Positions 27,101 to 42,100 of a DNA stretch of 64,000 nucleotides are shown here, one piece after another. Under the pieces are notes generated by a model that worked only from the letters and a program-made list of their open reading frames with translations, ran no database searches and was not told where the DNA came from. This DNA comes from Valencia hispanica (Eukaryota > Chordata > Actinopteri > Cyprinodontiformes > Valenciidae), in NCBI GenBank assembly GCA_963556495.2, contig OY747712.1, positions 26,900,235 through 26,964,234 of the forward strand. Direction: 5' to 3'. How positions within the stretch are numbered: position 1 is the stretch's first letter; each line of letters begins with the position of its first letter. A program made the position numbers and the translations under genes.

Positions 27101-30100
27101 GGGTTTCCGTCGTCGTGATGCAGCAGCAGACAAGCTCTGGAGCTGACAAAGTCCTGACTCTGTCAAACAGACACCATCCTGGGTGTAGGTCCTAGAAAGA
27201 TCTGAAAATAACAAGACCAAAACAGGTTAACTGCTGCAAAAATAAGCATGCAGCCAAATAAATATTTTCATGATCTATTTAGCGTTCATCACCTTTGGAT
27301 TGCTTTAAACTTACCAAAATCTTTAGCTTTGGAAAAGGTCTGTGTCACAAGTAGTGGCTCATTGTTCTCTCTTGTCTTTGTTATAACTGCAGCAGAACCA
27401 AATACACAAAAGCGATTTCATAAATTAACTAAACATCCATTAAATCTATGACAATAAAAAAAAAAACAATTTGCTTTAATAAAGACGTTGCAGTAAATCA
27501 CTGCGCTCCCACCTTTAGTGGTCTTAAATGTTCGGCACATTGTGCAGTCGAAACTGCTCTCTGCAGCCTTTTCTACATCATCTTCTGAATGAAGATTCTG
27601 ACAAGAGGCATGAAACCATCTGTGGAGAGGAGAATAAGTTCAGATAATTTCCAGAGAATTAAAGGCTCCACATCCCTTCCATGACAGTTCTGCAGGAACG
27701 CCACACACCTGTCACACTGGCGGCACTGCACAATGATGGTGCCCTCACTGTAGTCCACCAGGCAGACTGGGCATGACGTAAGGCTGGCACAGGGAGCACA
27801 CTGGGTGTAATTATTTTGCCAGTCACACCTCAGTCCTGGAGTTGTTGCACCACATTGAGTGCAGGACACACACCTGCAAGAGATGGGGGGGACGATGGTA
27901 ATTTCACCCAAATTATTTCAATCACAATAAAAAGACGACAATGTAGCAAAAAACAGTATTAAGCTCCATGTATGCATTACATTAAACAATTATTTTGTTT
28001 AGAATTAAAGAAATCTTTACCAAAAAGGTCATAAATTAGGAAGGGGGTCAAGTTAGGTAAACTGAAATGTGACTCTGCAAGGCACAACATCAGCTCAATT
28101 CTAATTCAAAAGACTTACTGCTTGAAGCCCAGTTGAACAAGATTATCAAAGAGTTACTCACCATTTGCACTTCCAGCTGTCTTTAGGAACATTCTGCAGA
28201 GGAGGGTCCAGGCAGTATGTGTGATAGCTGATATCACAGTCATCACACAGCAACAAGCGGCCAGGATCTGTGGCTTGGCCACAAGCCTCGCACACCGTAC
28301 ACTCAAGACATCGCCAGCCTTTACTGAGCACCACCTTGGTGATCTGTGGAAAGCAAAGCAAAGCAGCAACAGTGATTGGTCATTTAGTTTCTGTCCTCCA
28401 AGCTGTCTTTTAAGATTACGGTAAGTAAGTCAGGAAGGAAGGAATAAAGGAAAACAAGTTTGTAAATGACAGAAAAAAGAAACGAAACAAAAAAGAAAAG
28501 AAGTACACATGTGAGAAAAAAAAGATGGAAGGCCAAATAAATGATTGGTAGAGCACAAGGATGGAAGGAAGTAAGGCAAGACCATTGAGGGGAAGTAGTT
28601 AAGACATGAGGGAGTGAGGAAGATCACAAGAAAAAAGGAAAAAAGGAAGGAACAAAATAGGGCAGAAAGAATGAAAGAAAGGGAAGAAGGAATGTCATGA
28701 AGGAGAGAGGAATGTAGGACACAAGGATGTACAGGAAGAAGGAAAAAAAACTGTACCTTTAAGCCGACACAGAAGGGATGGTAGCACTGGCCACACTGTA
28801 CACAGGCTAAAAGACGTCCCTCTGCACCAAGACCAAAACTCCCACACACCACGCACATGTCCTAAAAGGAAGACAGATTTGAGTAAACTGATTTCAGAGC
28901 AATGGCTGAGTTGTGCCAGTAAATTTCAGAGGTCAGTGTAAAACAAGCCTTTGTTATTCTTATTTTTCTATTTTAATGAGTGGTGAAAAACTGAGTATCT
29001 GATGGTGCTGTGGTGAATAAATAAACTCCAGAGGCCACGTTTTTAAGCACACATTTTATTATAAGGCCATCAAACGTCAATACTGAAATTCTTGGTCAAA
29101 AATTTAAAATCAGAATGAGCGCAAACAGATGGGCACACATACAAACCTGTTTAAGCGTGAAACTGTCATTGCTGGAGAAAATTACAACAGTGTTGTGCAT
29201 CGCATTTTCCTCCTCTTCTTTGAGTGGGTATTGCGTTTCTATTGTAGTGATCTGCTAATAAGGAAAAAAATGTACACAAAAAAAGGCTTTAAAATATTTT
29301 AATCACAAGGAGAGCATCTGTCAAGTAATACTGTGTAATTTTTATTTGCTGTAGAACTGTAATGTACAGCTTTTGTACAGCTTTTGATGTGAACATCATC
29401 TGTGCTTATGAAGTATCACTACTGCTACAGCTAAAAGAAAAACAATCATTTGCTAAGCGATGCATAAAAGCCATCCTGCTAAGATCATACCCCAGGGTTG
29501 ATGCTGGGACTAACTCCATTCTTCCCTCTGGCCCTGCCCCGTCCAGCTCTGCCCGACAGGCCTGCCCCTCTCGGCCTCCTCCTACCAGGAAAGCCTGATC
29601 CTCGACCCTGCAGAAGAAACAAAAGGCAAAACAAAACGGTAAATTCAGTCGAACCACACAATCACAATTCATCATCATACAACTTCAAAAGCACAGGTCC
29701 AAGCTCAGTCTGACTGCAAAACTCTGTTTCTTTTCTCACAAACACCTGGTTGGTTTAACTCTCTGAATGCCCAGTTAGTTTAGCTAAAGATGCAACTTTT
29801 AACAAATATGTTTCTTCTGCACAAGATTTGGTAAACAAAAAATATAAAATGTGTTAGCTCAACAGCACTATTTTTAGTTTTTCCAAAGGACAATGTGTTG
29901 TAACAATTGAAGTTTTGAAAGTAGGACGTCCTTATATATGCAAACTGTCCAGTCAACGAGTGACTTCTCAGTATAACAAACGAGTGGCTGGACCCTTGTT
30001 CCACACATTTGTGCTCTACATGCTAAAATGACACATTTTACCAAGTGACTTAGCCAATAATGGCTGAGATGCTAAACACACTCACGAGTGATGGAAATGT

Positions 30101-33100
30101 CATGGTGACGGAATAAAAAGCAAACAATTTATTCATAACGGGCGACACTGTTAAATAAATATTAAACACTGATATTACATATTGCATGTTTCCAAGTAAG
30201 TAGACCTAATTTCAACTTGATCTCACTCTGTGTGCTTCTGGATCCAACAAATATTAAGGGAGCAACTGCTTTTGAAAGTCAAGTTGCAAAATATTAACTG
30301 GAGCTTCACAATGCATAAAAATCCAGCTTAATGGCCATTTGTTGTTATAAAAGTGAGTGAGTGAGTGTTTCTTGTGCTGTTATTTTCTTCTTTAATACCT
30401 ACGCATGCCGGTAAAAACACTGAAAGCAAACTCCAACCGTTTCCTGGATGAACATGAACCGTGGAAATCAGTTATCAATGCAATGCTATTAAAGTGCAAC
30501 TCACCCCCAAATCCACTTTTTTTTAATGATAAACTGTATACATTAGTGTCCAATAGTGCTGCCTACATGTCTGGTCATTATTTTAATACATTTTGATAAA
30601 AATTATAATTTTCTATCAAAAACCCTCAGTGGAGTGCTCTCTTCAGTTTAAAACTTTACACTGCACTTGAATTTAAATCGGGCATTGCTACTGGCTCAGC
30701 CTCTGTGGCTGATGTCAGCTATCCTGCCGCTGTAGAGTATAAAACAAACCCAGTCTCGGTCAGCCACACTTCTGTAGCGAGTTGGAGTTGGAATAGCAAG
30801 GAAGTATTGACACCGACCTCTCCCCCGCGTGTACCTCGGTCCACCATGCAACGGCTCCTCTTGCCGTACTTTTCTAACTGGAAATGTAGGTAAGAGTCTG
30901 GTAGGGGGGTGAGTTACTCTTTGAGTGTAACATCGCAATTAAACAGACTGCTTGCATGGTAGGCTATTTTATTCCAAGTGACATGCATTAAACATTTGAT
31001 CGGATGAATGGACTTTCCCAGCTGTCAGTTACCATATAGGACATAGGTTGATATAGATTTCAGTGCTCAAGATGGCAATGTTTACATTGTGTAGTGAGGA
31101 CATAGTTGTAATGGAAAATTGGAGTTGCAGCCATATTACTGAGCCATCTTAGCAACCTAAACTACTCGAGCTACTGTATCGGTATCCTCCGATGGAAAAG
31201 CTTTTATACACCAATAACAAGCTAACACTAATTGGTTATTCATAACTTCATGAGGCCAAAATATGAATTGACAGATACCCCTTGAGGATAAGGAAATACA
31301 GTGGGCCAATTTTCTCTTTAAAGAATGTTCTGGGAACCTTGTTAGAGTGTATGGCAGGGGTGCCAAAGCCATGCACTTGAGAGCTACTCTCCTGCAACTT
31401 TTAGATGCATCTGTGCTCCAAAACACCTAAATCAGATGTCTGAATTCCCTCATCAGCATTTAGTCACTCAGCTCTGCAGAGGGCTTAAATGAGCCGTTCA
31501 TTTGATGCAGGTGTGGTGGAGAAGGGATGCATCCAAAGGTTGCAGGACAGTAATTCTCAAGGATTTGACTTGGGCACCTCTGATTTATGGTGTCTAGGCA
31601 TGAGTTGGTTTCCATTCGTAAGGTATACCACAGTTTTATTAAGTTAGTTTCTAAAACCACAAACATTTGCATACAAAGAGCCCAGCGTGGCTTGTGTGGT
31701 GAGCAGGAGACGGCAGGCTAGCTAACCAGCTAATAGCCTCAGTCTGGCTACTTAACAAGCAGATATTAGCTGGCTGTGTTACTCTATACAGAAGGGGTCT
31801 CCAACCCTAGTCCTCGAGAGCTGCTGTCCTGCAGGTATTAGATACCTCCCTGGCCCAACACACCTGAATCAACGGAGTGGCTCGTTACCAGGCCTTTGCT
31901 AAACTTGATGGCGTGCTGAAGAGGTAATTCAATCATTTGATTCAGCTGTGTTGAAGCAGGAATGCATCCAAAATCTATGGGACAGTAGCTCTCTGGACTA
32001 GGGATGGAAACCCCTGCTACACAGCAAAATAGCAGAATGGCAAGACCACATAATAATAAGCACATTTGTTTGCAAATGTATACTGAGTTTAGCAGGTGTT
32101 AACCTCATTATTTGCACTACTCTTCCCAACACTGTGCACCTCTGTTGAAATTTAAAGTTAAATGCCACACCCATAACCATGAATATTTTACCTTGGCAAG
32201 GATGATGTAAAAGTTGTTACTTTCCAGTTTTGACTAAATCAGTTAAATCATGTTATTTTTATATTCAATTTTAGCATAAATACTGTGATACCACAGTGTT
32301 TTTATTGTGTCATAATAATCTGATACATGCCACGTCTAATGGCATGACAGACTCTGAAAAACGCAAGGAGAGTTCAAATAAAATCGGCCTTTGGCAGAAA
32401 ATGAAAACATATCCAACTCATATCCAACTTTATCCAACTCAGTTCTCAGACCTGACTCCTATAGAAAACCAGCATTTCAATCTGACCAAAAATAAAAACT
32501 GACCGAACACCGAGTCACACACATAACAAGGTTTCAATAAGATTTTTTTTACAGGTTGTAGTTCAAACTGTCAATGCAAAACAACAAAAACAACCCAAAC
32601 TCTTGCAAGCAATTATTTGAGTGAACAATGCTGGGTGATGAGATCGTTAACAATGATTTGTTTTCAGTTGTGCTGTAAACCAACACACTTCTTGCACCTT
32701 GGACCCCCGCTGACAACGATTCAACATCCCTTCCCCATGATGTGAGGACTGAAAGGATGGCTGTAGATAATCCTACAAGAGGGCTGTTGCATTTTCTTCC
32801 CCCTCTTCATGTTTTTCCAAAAATTTGGAAGGCGTAAAAATCTTATTAAAAGATATTGACTATTAAAATGCATTCACCTCTCAGGCTGTTATCAGAAACA
32901 GAAGCTCTACTAATTTCCACCACACTGAACACATTCTGGCAGTAAAGCAATACTTTGTTTTAAAGAGCCTATCAAACTTTAAAGCACAATGACGCTTAAG
33001 AAACATGTCTTTCGACAATATGCAGACCCTACCAATGAATACAAATTTTACTCATACTTGACACAATGTTTTCCTAAATGCTAACAAAAAGTCAATATAC

Positions 33101-36100
33101 GAGACACCATGAGTTAATGCCTATGTAATACTGAATCTTTTTTGATGTTGTTGAATCTTGGTTGTGTGAAGCACCTTGATCTACATGCCTGTTAGAAAGT
33201 GGCTATATAAATAGAGTGATTCAGAAGTAAAGGCGCAGGTTCTACCTGTGGAAGCTTCACAGAGCATTTGGCAGATTTCCCACAGGGGTTTGAAATCTTG
33301 AAATGACTCATCTTTCATCTGCTTGAATCTCCTAAAAATTTTTCCTAAACATCATTTTGCTCACACTTTACAATCCCCTCCTCAAATGTTCTTTTTGACA
33401 GACCAGCGTCATTTAACCCTGCACTGGAAACCTCATACAGGCTTATACCAAAGTTATAAAGAACTAATGCCTCAAAACCACAAAAATGTACCATTCTAAT
33501 AGTTAATTACTTTTTTGAGATAAAAGGAAAAGAGCCTAGGTTTTCTCCAGCTGTATGAAACAAATATAGTAATGAAGCACAGCCCTGCCCTGCCTGTTGC
33601 TGCACACTGCCAGGCAGCTGTGCTGAAAAAAGGTTCCCACAGATTTACCAGCCTTATGGTAAAGATCAATATGGCTTTTCGGAAGAAATCTGGCTGCTAT
33701 AGATTCATAAGAAAATAAGGATATAACTACACTTAGAAAGCATTGAGAAGAGCATGTTTGTTAGCCAACAGAAGACTGGCTACTTGAGCAGATAGCCCAA
33801 ACAGGAGCTACTATACTTGTTATATTTGTGTTACACTATACAGTCTCGAACAGCACAAAGGAAAACCATTGTGTGCAGTCAGCAGTACAGTGAAACTATA
33901 CTAAATAGATATTTATTAGATATTTTTGCTTCTGCCTATGTACCAAATAAATAAATATTCAACGTTGTTATAACTGTAATAATTATGTTTTTTTTTTTGT
34001 TTTTTTTACCAACATTAAAATATGTTAATGGGGATGTATTAGACATCGTTCTGTATTAGTTACTCAGGTTTTACTTAACATATTGTGGGAATGTCAACCC
34101 AGCCCATGTCAAACTATAAGCAATCTTAGCTATGAGCTGTTACTATTGTAACCGGTTATTAAAGTGCTTCTGGTGATTCAAAATCAGGACAACCTTATTT
34201 TTCAAATATATATACCTCTTTACACTTGTTTAAATAAGAACTACAGAAAACACAACTGAGCATAGTTGACAAAGGGAAGCTTGAATACAGTGCTAAAGTG
34301 ATTACATAATATTTTGTGAAAGAATTTCACATCCTTGTTCACTAAATTCAACTCCAAAATCAAAAATATTTTAATTTCTTTCCTCAAGTTTTTAGTAAAC
34401 GTATTTGTTTCCGATGCCCATTATTATTCTAAAGTGTATGTCGTCATTTATTGTTGGCTACATTATAGACCAGTGAAGCTCAGGAACACTCAGAGAGTGA
34501 GTATTACAGTAAAAAAGGTTAGAGAGGGCAGCTGCTGCCCTGCCATCTCTGGTGAGCCACTGTATTTACCACTCTGATGCTCCAACCGGGGCTGCCATAA
34601 GACTGCCTGGTCCTTGGGTCCCAACCCTCTGGCTGGTCTGGTGACCAGGAAAAGGGTGAGCACACACTGCTATGGGGGCTCCATGCACCCTAAGGTAAGG
34701 AGGGATGGGTGAGAGGGTGAGAGAGAGTGAGAGTGAGAGAGAGAAGAGGGAGGGAGGAGGGCGACAAAATGCAGCAACTTAAAAACAAAGCAGGCAAAGA
34801 AACCAAAACATACAAAGAAGGATGTTAAAGAAATGTGGTGGGGTTCTCATGTAATAATTTGAAAATAACTTCATACACATTCATCTAAGAAAGGATCTGA
34901 AAAGCCAGAGCATCTACAGGTTATTAAGTAACATGATGCATTAACGCCAATCCTTGTTTTATGTGTGCCTAGTCTAAAGAGCAAAACTTGGGCAAGCAAA
35001 TGTGTTAGTGTCAGTTTGAACAGAATATTTTACTAGCATTAGCATGGCATCATAAAGTAAAGAAGAGTGAGAAGTAGACCTGTTACATCTTGTTTTTGCA
35101 ATCGTATGTTTGGCATGCTGACAAACAAGTAGCTGCATTCACACAGCAAAACATCAGTGCATTAGCCATGCTCGACTAAAAAGGCTGATTTATGCTTTTT
35201 GGAAAAGATTTTCTCAGAGTGGGAGCAATAAATTAATCTGAGCCTTGTAATGCATATTTAAGAGTAAAGATATACTACCTTTAGAAAAAAAACATTTATT
35301 TAAGTGAACTGGCTCACTCACACTAGCGTCATTTATAATATATAACAGCCAATGGCACAAATCAATTCCAAATATTTCTCTGGTAAACTCTATGTTCGGC
35401 ATGAGGCAGACTCGATACACCAATATCAAAATCAGAAGATTCAGTTTAATCTCCCTCAGCCATTGATAGTATATTGTGGTACACAATAACAGAAACTATT
35501 GCCATTTCTGACTTGAATGAAAGACAAAGAAACGATGTACGTTTATGATATGATCATGAGATGAATAGAAAGACAGGTGATGGTTGAGGTGGAAACCAGT
35601 AGGGAATGTTAGCAAAATATTTTAATCCACAAAACCAGCATCTCCTACAGGGGTTTAAAGAAAAAAAGACCGAAACGCGGGGTAGAAAAAACAGCTTTTT
35701 TCCTGCTTTACTTGTGTAGGGCACTGCAAGAGGTAAGGTAATGTTACAGAAAAACACATTTTTAACCCAAGCCTGAAAGCTACTTCAACCACAAAAAAAA
35801 CGGTCACAGAAAAAACTCTGAACAAGTTTCAAAGAACAAGACCCACAGGTAACACACAAAGAGGTAGTAAACTAGGTGCAAACACCTTACATTAAACTAT
35901 GCTTTGATTTTTTTTTTTCCTTTTTTGAATTGTAACAGGGAATCAGGCAGAGTGAAGCCCACAGTGCCTATGAATAGCAGTAATCTTAATGACATCCAGA
36001 TCGGTGTCATACCTGTTTCACTCGAGGCCTCCCGGGAGAAAACTTCCTCTTTGTGATGGCCGGTTTTCCCATGCCAATCTTCGGCGTGAATGGTATGAGG

Positions 36101-39100
36101 TTTGTTGTTGCTATTATACTGCTGTGGTCACTCAGTGTGGGTAGGATCTGGGCCTGTGATGGGTCTCTGAGAGGCATCCCTCTGGCCAGAGGAGAAGAGT
36201 GTGTAGGAGAGGAGACCATTTCGGCCAATCTTTCCACTGCTGTTTTGACTGGTTTCTCCTCTAAAGACAAACCAGGAAATAACACATTGGGCTTGCTGTC
36301 CAGTGTAGAGGTCATCTCCTCTGATCTACAAGACGTTGAGGGCTTAACAGTCTCTGCCAAGTTCGTGTGAAATACACCCTCATTCATCTCTTTGTTAGGT
36401 TGTTTAGGAGCCGTTTCCAAGAAAGAAGCCCTGCTTACATCCATACTTGAAGTTTGGTGTAGTGTGACTTCCATTGACTGTCCCATTAAAGTTACTGCTG
36501 TAGTACTTGGTTCTTTGGTGGTTGAGATGATGGCCTTAAAATCCTTTGTGCTGGGGTCGACCGCGCCCTGCTCAGGGCAGGTCTCTGTATTTGCTGGCTT
36601 GATTAGCAATGTGATATCCTGCATCTGTAGTGCCTCATTGGGCTGCTGGGCCAGAAAGAGTTCCTGGCTCGGAGATGACAAAGACACAGAACTTTCTGTA
36701 GATGTGAGAAGGGGTTTAGCTGCTGGTTTTGTTTCTATAAAAGAGTAAAGAAAAGTTGTATATAAACAATATTCATGGCTCAAAAATGAGCGACACGAAA
36801 ACTAACACAATACTAATGGTTTTACATGACCTCCAGTTTGAAGGAAATAATTCATAACCTTGTCAAAATGAGTCAGGATCTTAATAATGTGAACACATCT
36901 CAAGCATTAAATAATTGCAAGATAGAGCTGCTTTTTACATAAAATTAGTCAATTGGTGCCACAAAATTACAGGAAAATATGACACTGATGTTATTGTTGA
37001 ATTTTGAATCTCAATTATTAACATTTTCTTTACTACTCTCTTTGCTTTCTATAATCCCAATTTTCCACCCACTTTCCTTGAGCTTTCTGATCTTCAGCAC
37101 TAAGATCTATGCCAACTGTGGGCAAAAAACACATTAGAAGTCCATCAAAGTGACCAAATATTACTAACTACCCTATTACTAGTTTCAATGAATGGCACTA
37201 GATATTGTATAGCCTAATATGTGATTTCATATACTGCGCAATTGTAAAATCAATCATGTCCCAAAATATCAATAAAATAAAAAATGGACATGTACAAACC
37301 TGGGATGAATTCTGCTGGAATTTTGTTGAGAGAAGGTTCAGTACCCTGCATCTCAACAGCATCCGCTCCTCCTTGGGCTTCTAAACAGAAGAACAGGAAT
37401 ACACCTATTAGTTTACAAAAATACTTCAGTGACAGGATAATAGCGTACTGTAAGAAAAGCACTAAGAAACTAGCTAATGAAAGGAACTGTTTCACTGGCC
37501 GGATCAATTATGGCCAGGTCAAAAACTAAAAATCAAATGTTACGATAAATGAATAAATGATGTAACAATCTAACACATAACTCCAAATTAGAGTTTCATC
37601 CTCTCAGTTATTAAATTAGACATAGCTGGTTTTTGGAAATGATCTTGCAGATAAGAAATTAGTAGTGGGCAATATAAAATGTATAAGGTAGAAATTATAT
37701 AAATTTAGCCAAAGGTAGAAATTTGTCTATACCTGCCTACCATGGGTTTGCTGTTTTCCATTTAACGGAAAAGAAACCCGGTGAACTTGATGCATTTTTA
37801 ATTCAAATATGAGCTGGCTTATTTTGGTGTGATATTAAATTTATAAACAACAAATAACCAGGACAGCAGAGAATTTTGAACTTTGTGTTTTCATAACATT
37901 TAGCGTTGATTTAAAATATCTTCATCTTTATTTATGTTATGAGAATTTTGGTGTTGCATTTTTTTGGAAAAAGATTAGAATTTTTTTAATGCATTGTGCA
38001 TAATGAATGATCTTTAAATGGGATTCTATACTATTTTGAAGTTGTTCTGCAATGTATCTGGAAAGTGAGAATGTTCATTAACAGTCATTTTGACATATAA
38101 AGAAAATATATCGCAATAGATAGGATTATCGCACACCCTTTAAATTGTATCGCAATATATATCTGAGGCTGAATCGCCCAGCCCTTTAAGAAATGTATGT
38201 CATATGGTGTGCTTTTACTTCTTAAAGTGCACAAAAAAAAGAAGAAAAAAAGTGACCTACAATGTGTCCGGTGATAGAGTAAATGAGATATACTGTTATT
38301 CATTTCAGCTGGGTGTTGTTGGAACAGATACCACTGTGATATAATGCAGGATATTATTGCTTTTGAAGTGATGCAGGAAGAGACAACTGATGTACTTTGG
38401 GCTATTTTTGCGTAATCATTTTATCATTATAGTATGAACAATTTATTAGTCAGAAAGCTTCATTTTTTAATTTATCCCTGCACTAAAAAAAAAAAAAAAA
38501 AAAAAAAAAAATTATTGTTCTCTGTAGTTCTTTAAGAGAAATCAGAATTGTCTAAAAATGATTTTATTGTGTCGGAGATTTACAAAAACAGTGATCAGAA
38601 ATCTACCAAAAAACCTCTGATCCATGTATGTCTCATTATTATTGACAAGAATATTGAGTTTGGATATATAAAAGGTGGAAGGAAATGAATAACACCCACA
38701 ATAACCTGTGGAAAGGTTAAACAAAATATAGAAACTACCGTTGACAGCAGCAACTGCAATGCAACTGGTTAGTTATAGGTGACAACCAATCTGAACGCAC
38801 TTTAATTAGTTGTGTTTTTAGACCTTGCAAAAAACAACAAAAAAACAGCACCTACTATGCTGTTACTGTTTTTTTTTTTTTTAATGTTCTGTCCATTTCT
38901 GTTTTGTTTAAAAGCTATCAAGTCATTTAACTTGCGCTGTATGAATAGAACCAGTCATCCCTGGCAGTCAAGACTCCACACATCGAGCCAATATTCTGCC
39001 AGACAGCATCTGACAGTACAGACAGCCTAGTCTTAAGGAGGCATCCACTATTTCAATCCACAAGTTCCCATGTCACACTGATCCTGACACACGCATGCAC

Positions 39101-42100
39101 CTGCTACGCATCAATGCCAGGGAAGGGAGTAACCATGACAACCAACATCCCAGTGTCTGTGTGCTCTGGGCTCATGACTGTGCAGCTTGCAGGTGCTCAT
39201 CCGGTGCTCATGCCGGAAAGTAAATTAGGAAGATGGGCCTACAACCATCTCTTGCCATCAGCTATTGATCAAGCTGAACACACATTCACATTCATTGTAA
39301 TGGACTGTTTCCAATATTTCCTAGTCACTGAATAAGCTAACTACATAGTTTAGGTTATTACATAACTTAAGCTCTCTAAAAGGCCTAAAGTCAGGACTAA
39401 GTTGCGCATGCAGGACAGATTAAATTGCATCTATTAAACATCGATTAACCCAGGGCGGTGCTGAAACCTGGCAGTCAAACTGCTTGAATAAAGAATTTAT
39501 TTATAAATGTATAAAAATTTCATTTAATCTAAATAAATTCCATCTATAAGGATTTGACTTGGCGAGAATCAGATTTGGACATTGTGGGTGCTATCACATC
39601 TCTACAGTAATCAAAACTATAGCCTTAAAAACTGCTAGTTGATTAGATAAAAATAAAACAAACATACTATAACTACCGCTAAAAACAATTTTCTAATTAT
39701 TCTACAGCGTTGATTCAGCTACTTAAATGTTAATGCAGGGTGAGAAAACAAATATTTCTCTGTTTAAACAGTTGTGCTCTTTTCTCTTAACACAGTGGGT
39801 AAAAACACCAGAAAGCCAGCAGGGGTGTCATTTATAAAGCTTGCTTACACACAAAACAGGGTCTGAAAATTGCGCCAGTCACTTTCTGTGCAAACTTTGT
39901 GATTTAAAGAAAAGAACGTGACAGAAAAATGTGCGCAACTTTAAGCACACCAAGTAACTTGCTTTTGCGCACATTTTGGACACAAAAGACACTGGCAGCA
40001 CAGCCGTTGCACACATACAGAAACACACAACCAGCAGTCAGCCCCCACCCCGTCCCTGAACTGTGCCTGAATATGTTGCATTTGAGAATTATATCACAGT
40101 ATGTTCATACGTGTGTTTTCAGATTACATAGCATTTGCACTTATTTGTGCATTAATTGTGATGAATAGAAATTTAAATACTGCAGTGACACTCTTGCATA
40201 ATGATGCACAATGTATGGGTTGGCGCTCACTGACGATCACGCCACCGGCAGCATCAGGACGGGGGCACATTTTAAAGATTATGTGGCCCTTGATGATGAC
40301 TAGCTGATCAGCCGATTTAGATTCCCTAAAGCAGGGAATGTTTTAAAACCCCAAGAACAAATACAAAAGACATCAAGAAGATGTTGGCTGTAGCTGGCGA
40401 AAGTCATTGTTCACATTACTATTCCTGTACCTATACAGTATGGGCTGAAAGGCCACATAAAAAAGTTAGCCATTATTCCAAAGCCTAAATAAAACTTGAT
40501 TACTTTTACAAATGCTCTCAGAGAAAACAGGCTTAACTTTTGGAGAAGTCCTGTGGTCTTAGGAAACCAAAACTGAAGTATTTGACCATTACAAAAATCT
40601 TTACATTTGGAGGAACAAGGGTGAAGCTTGAAAGCCTGGGAACGCCATTCCAACTGTTAAGGACAACATGTGTACCATCAGGCTGTATGAGTGTTTTTCA
40701 AGAGGAAAGTGTGTGGAAATATTAAAGCAACATCTCAGGAAGTTAAAGCACCAATAAATTAATTACGAAGTGGCTAAAGGACAAAAAAAGTTAATGTTCC
40801 GGAGCCCTGAACTCAATCCCATAAAGAAACTGTTTGTAAGCAAGGCACCCTGCCAACCTAACTCGGCTGCACCATTTCTGTGAGGAGGAATGAGCCAAAA
40901 TTCCAGGAAATTCTTGAGAAAAGCTTTGATTCAAGTCAGACCGTTCTCACAATTCCACAGAACAGCAAAAAATGCATTGTACACCTCTGTATTTGGAGAA
41001 GGCAACCAAAAAAATTATATAAAACCATCCATCTCTTATTTTGGTATTTAGCAGATAGGAATGATTTTGGTAGTTCAAAACAGAAAACGTTTTGTCTGAT
41101 TTAATATCAGACAGTGAGGAAAAACTGGCCTTTTTATGCAATGCAAGTTAAAATATTGGTTCAATTTTATACTTCACAATCTATATAATAAACTTGTAAA
41201 ACATTTTGCATCCCAAGCAGTCAGTTGTTATATTAATAATGCAAATATGATTTACTGTACAACCCTAAATGTTATTGTGATGAACTGGTCAATTCATCTG
41301 ACCGAACAAGCTTTCACTCACAAGTTTGATGAATTCTCACAAAATAAACCGCTTCTCAATAAAGATGGCCCAAAAATGCCTGAGATATCTTGAAAAAGAA
41401 AAAGCAGAGAAAGCAGTGGTAATCTCTAATAAGGAGATTGTAGCTGACCAGAAGTAGAAAAAGAGTGAGCATCTGTGGCTAGTGTGCAAAACAAGCAGAC
41501 AGTCTGTGAGAGCAGTAATGAATGAGCCAGCATTGCTTCAAGGCAGGTTAGCAGACAGGGGATCCGTGATATAATCATGATACTCTCATCCATTCTGTAC
41601 AGGCAGGGAGTGGGCTGCCTCAACAAGAGTGGGCAGCTGCCCACTGGCATCCCTAACCTGCTGTACATTTATTCTTTTTTTCTTCTTTTTTTTGGGTAGG
41701 GGGGTTGGGGGGCGGTGCAATTTTGTCCTGGCTGACCTAATTTGGACCAGATTTTAAATGCAATATATATGGAATTTAAGAAAATATCGACGCACAGATA
41801 TATAGCAATATTTCATGTCAAGATATTGATATTTATTTTTTAGAATTTGAATGGAACCATTAATGATGACAGTAATTTTTGTAGTAAAATTAAAAGTATG
41901 ACTGGTAGTTTGTGGTAGTTTTCACCTTCTTCGTTAAAGTGGATCAACTAGATCTAGTAATAAAACTGGATATGTTAATGTATGAAACAGGTTGGAGGGT
42001 TAAGAACGCTGTGACAGTTTTTCTGCATTTAAATGAAGTTTTAAAAATCACACTATATAGTCTTACTCGTAGTATCGCAATATATCGTATTGTCCTCCCT

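Larger units (their letters stand above)
29608..34569 (-). other. kmt2c intron 14, 5 kb
   Basis: Contains several MITEs between 30489 and 32330 and a LINE-like tail near 33150. 29608-30488 and 33220-34569 are AT-rich and show nothing else. Confidence 0.7.

Noticed and set aside
30696..30938. Possible small gene or exon (80 codons, minus)
   Set aside because: Inside the MITE at 30489-30924; phase and position do not fit kmt2c.
32296..32502. 68-codon plus-strand open frame with LTPIENQ-like wording
   Set aside because: May echo a Tc1 transposase C-terminal motif, but too short and unsupported by surrounding sequence.
36053..36748. Two plus-strand open frames of 105 and 118 codons
   Set aside because: Antisense to exon 13, which has the conserved protein sequence; no independent support.
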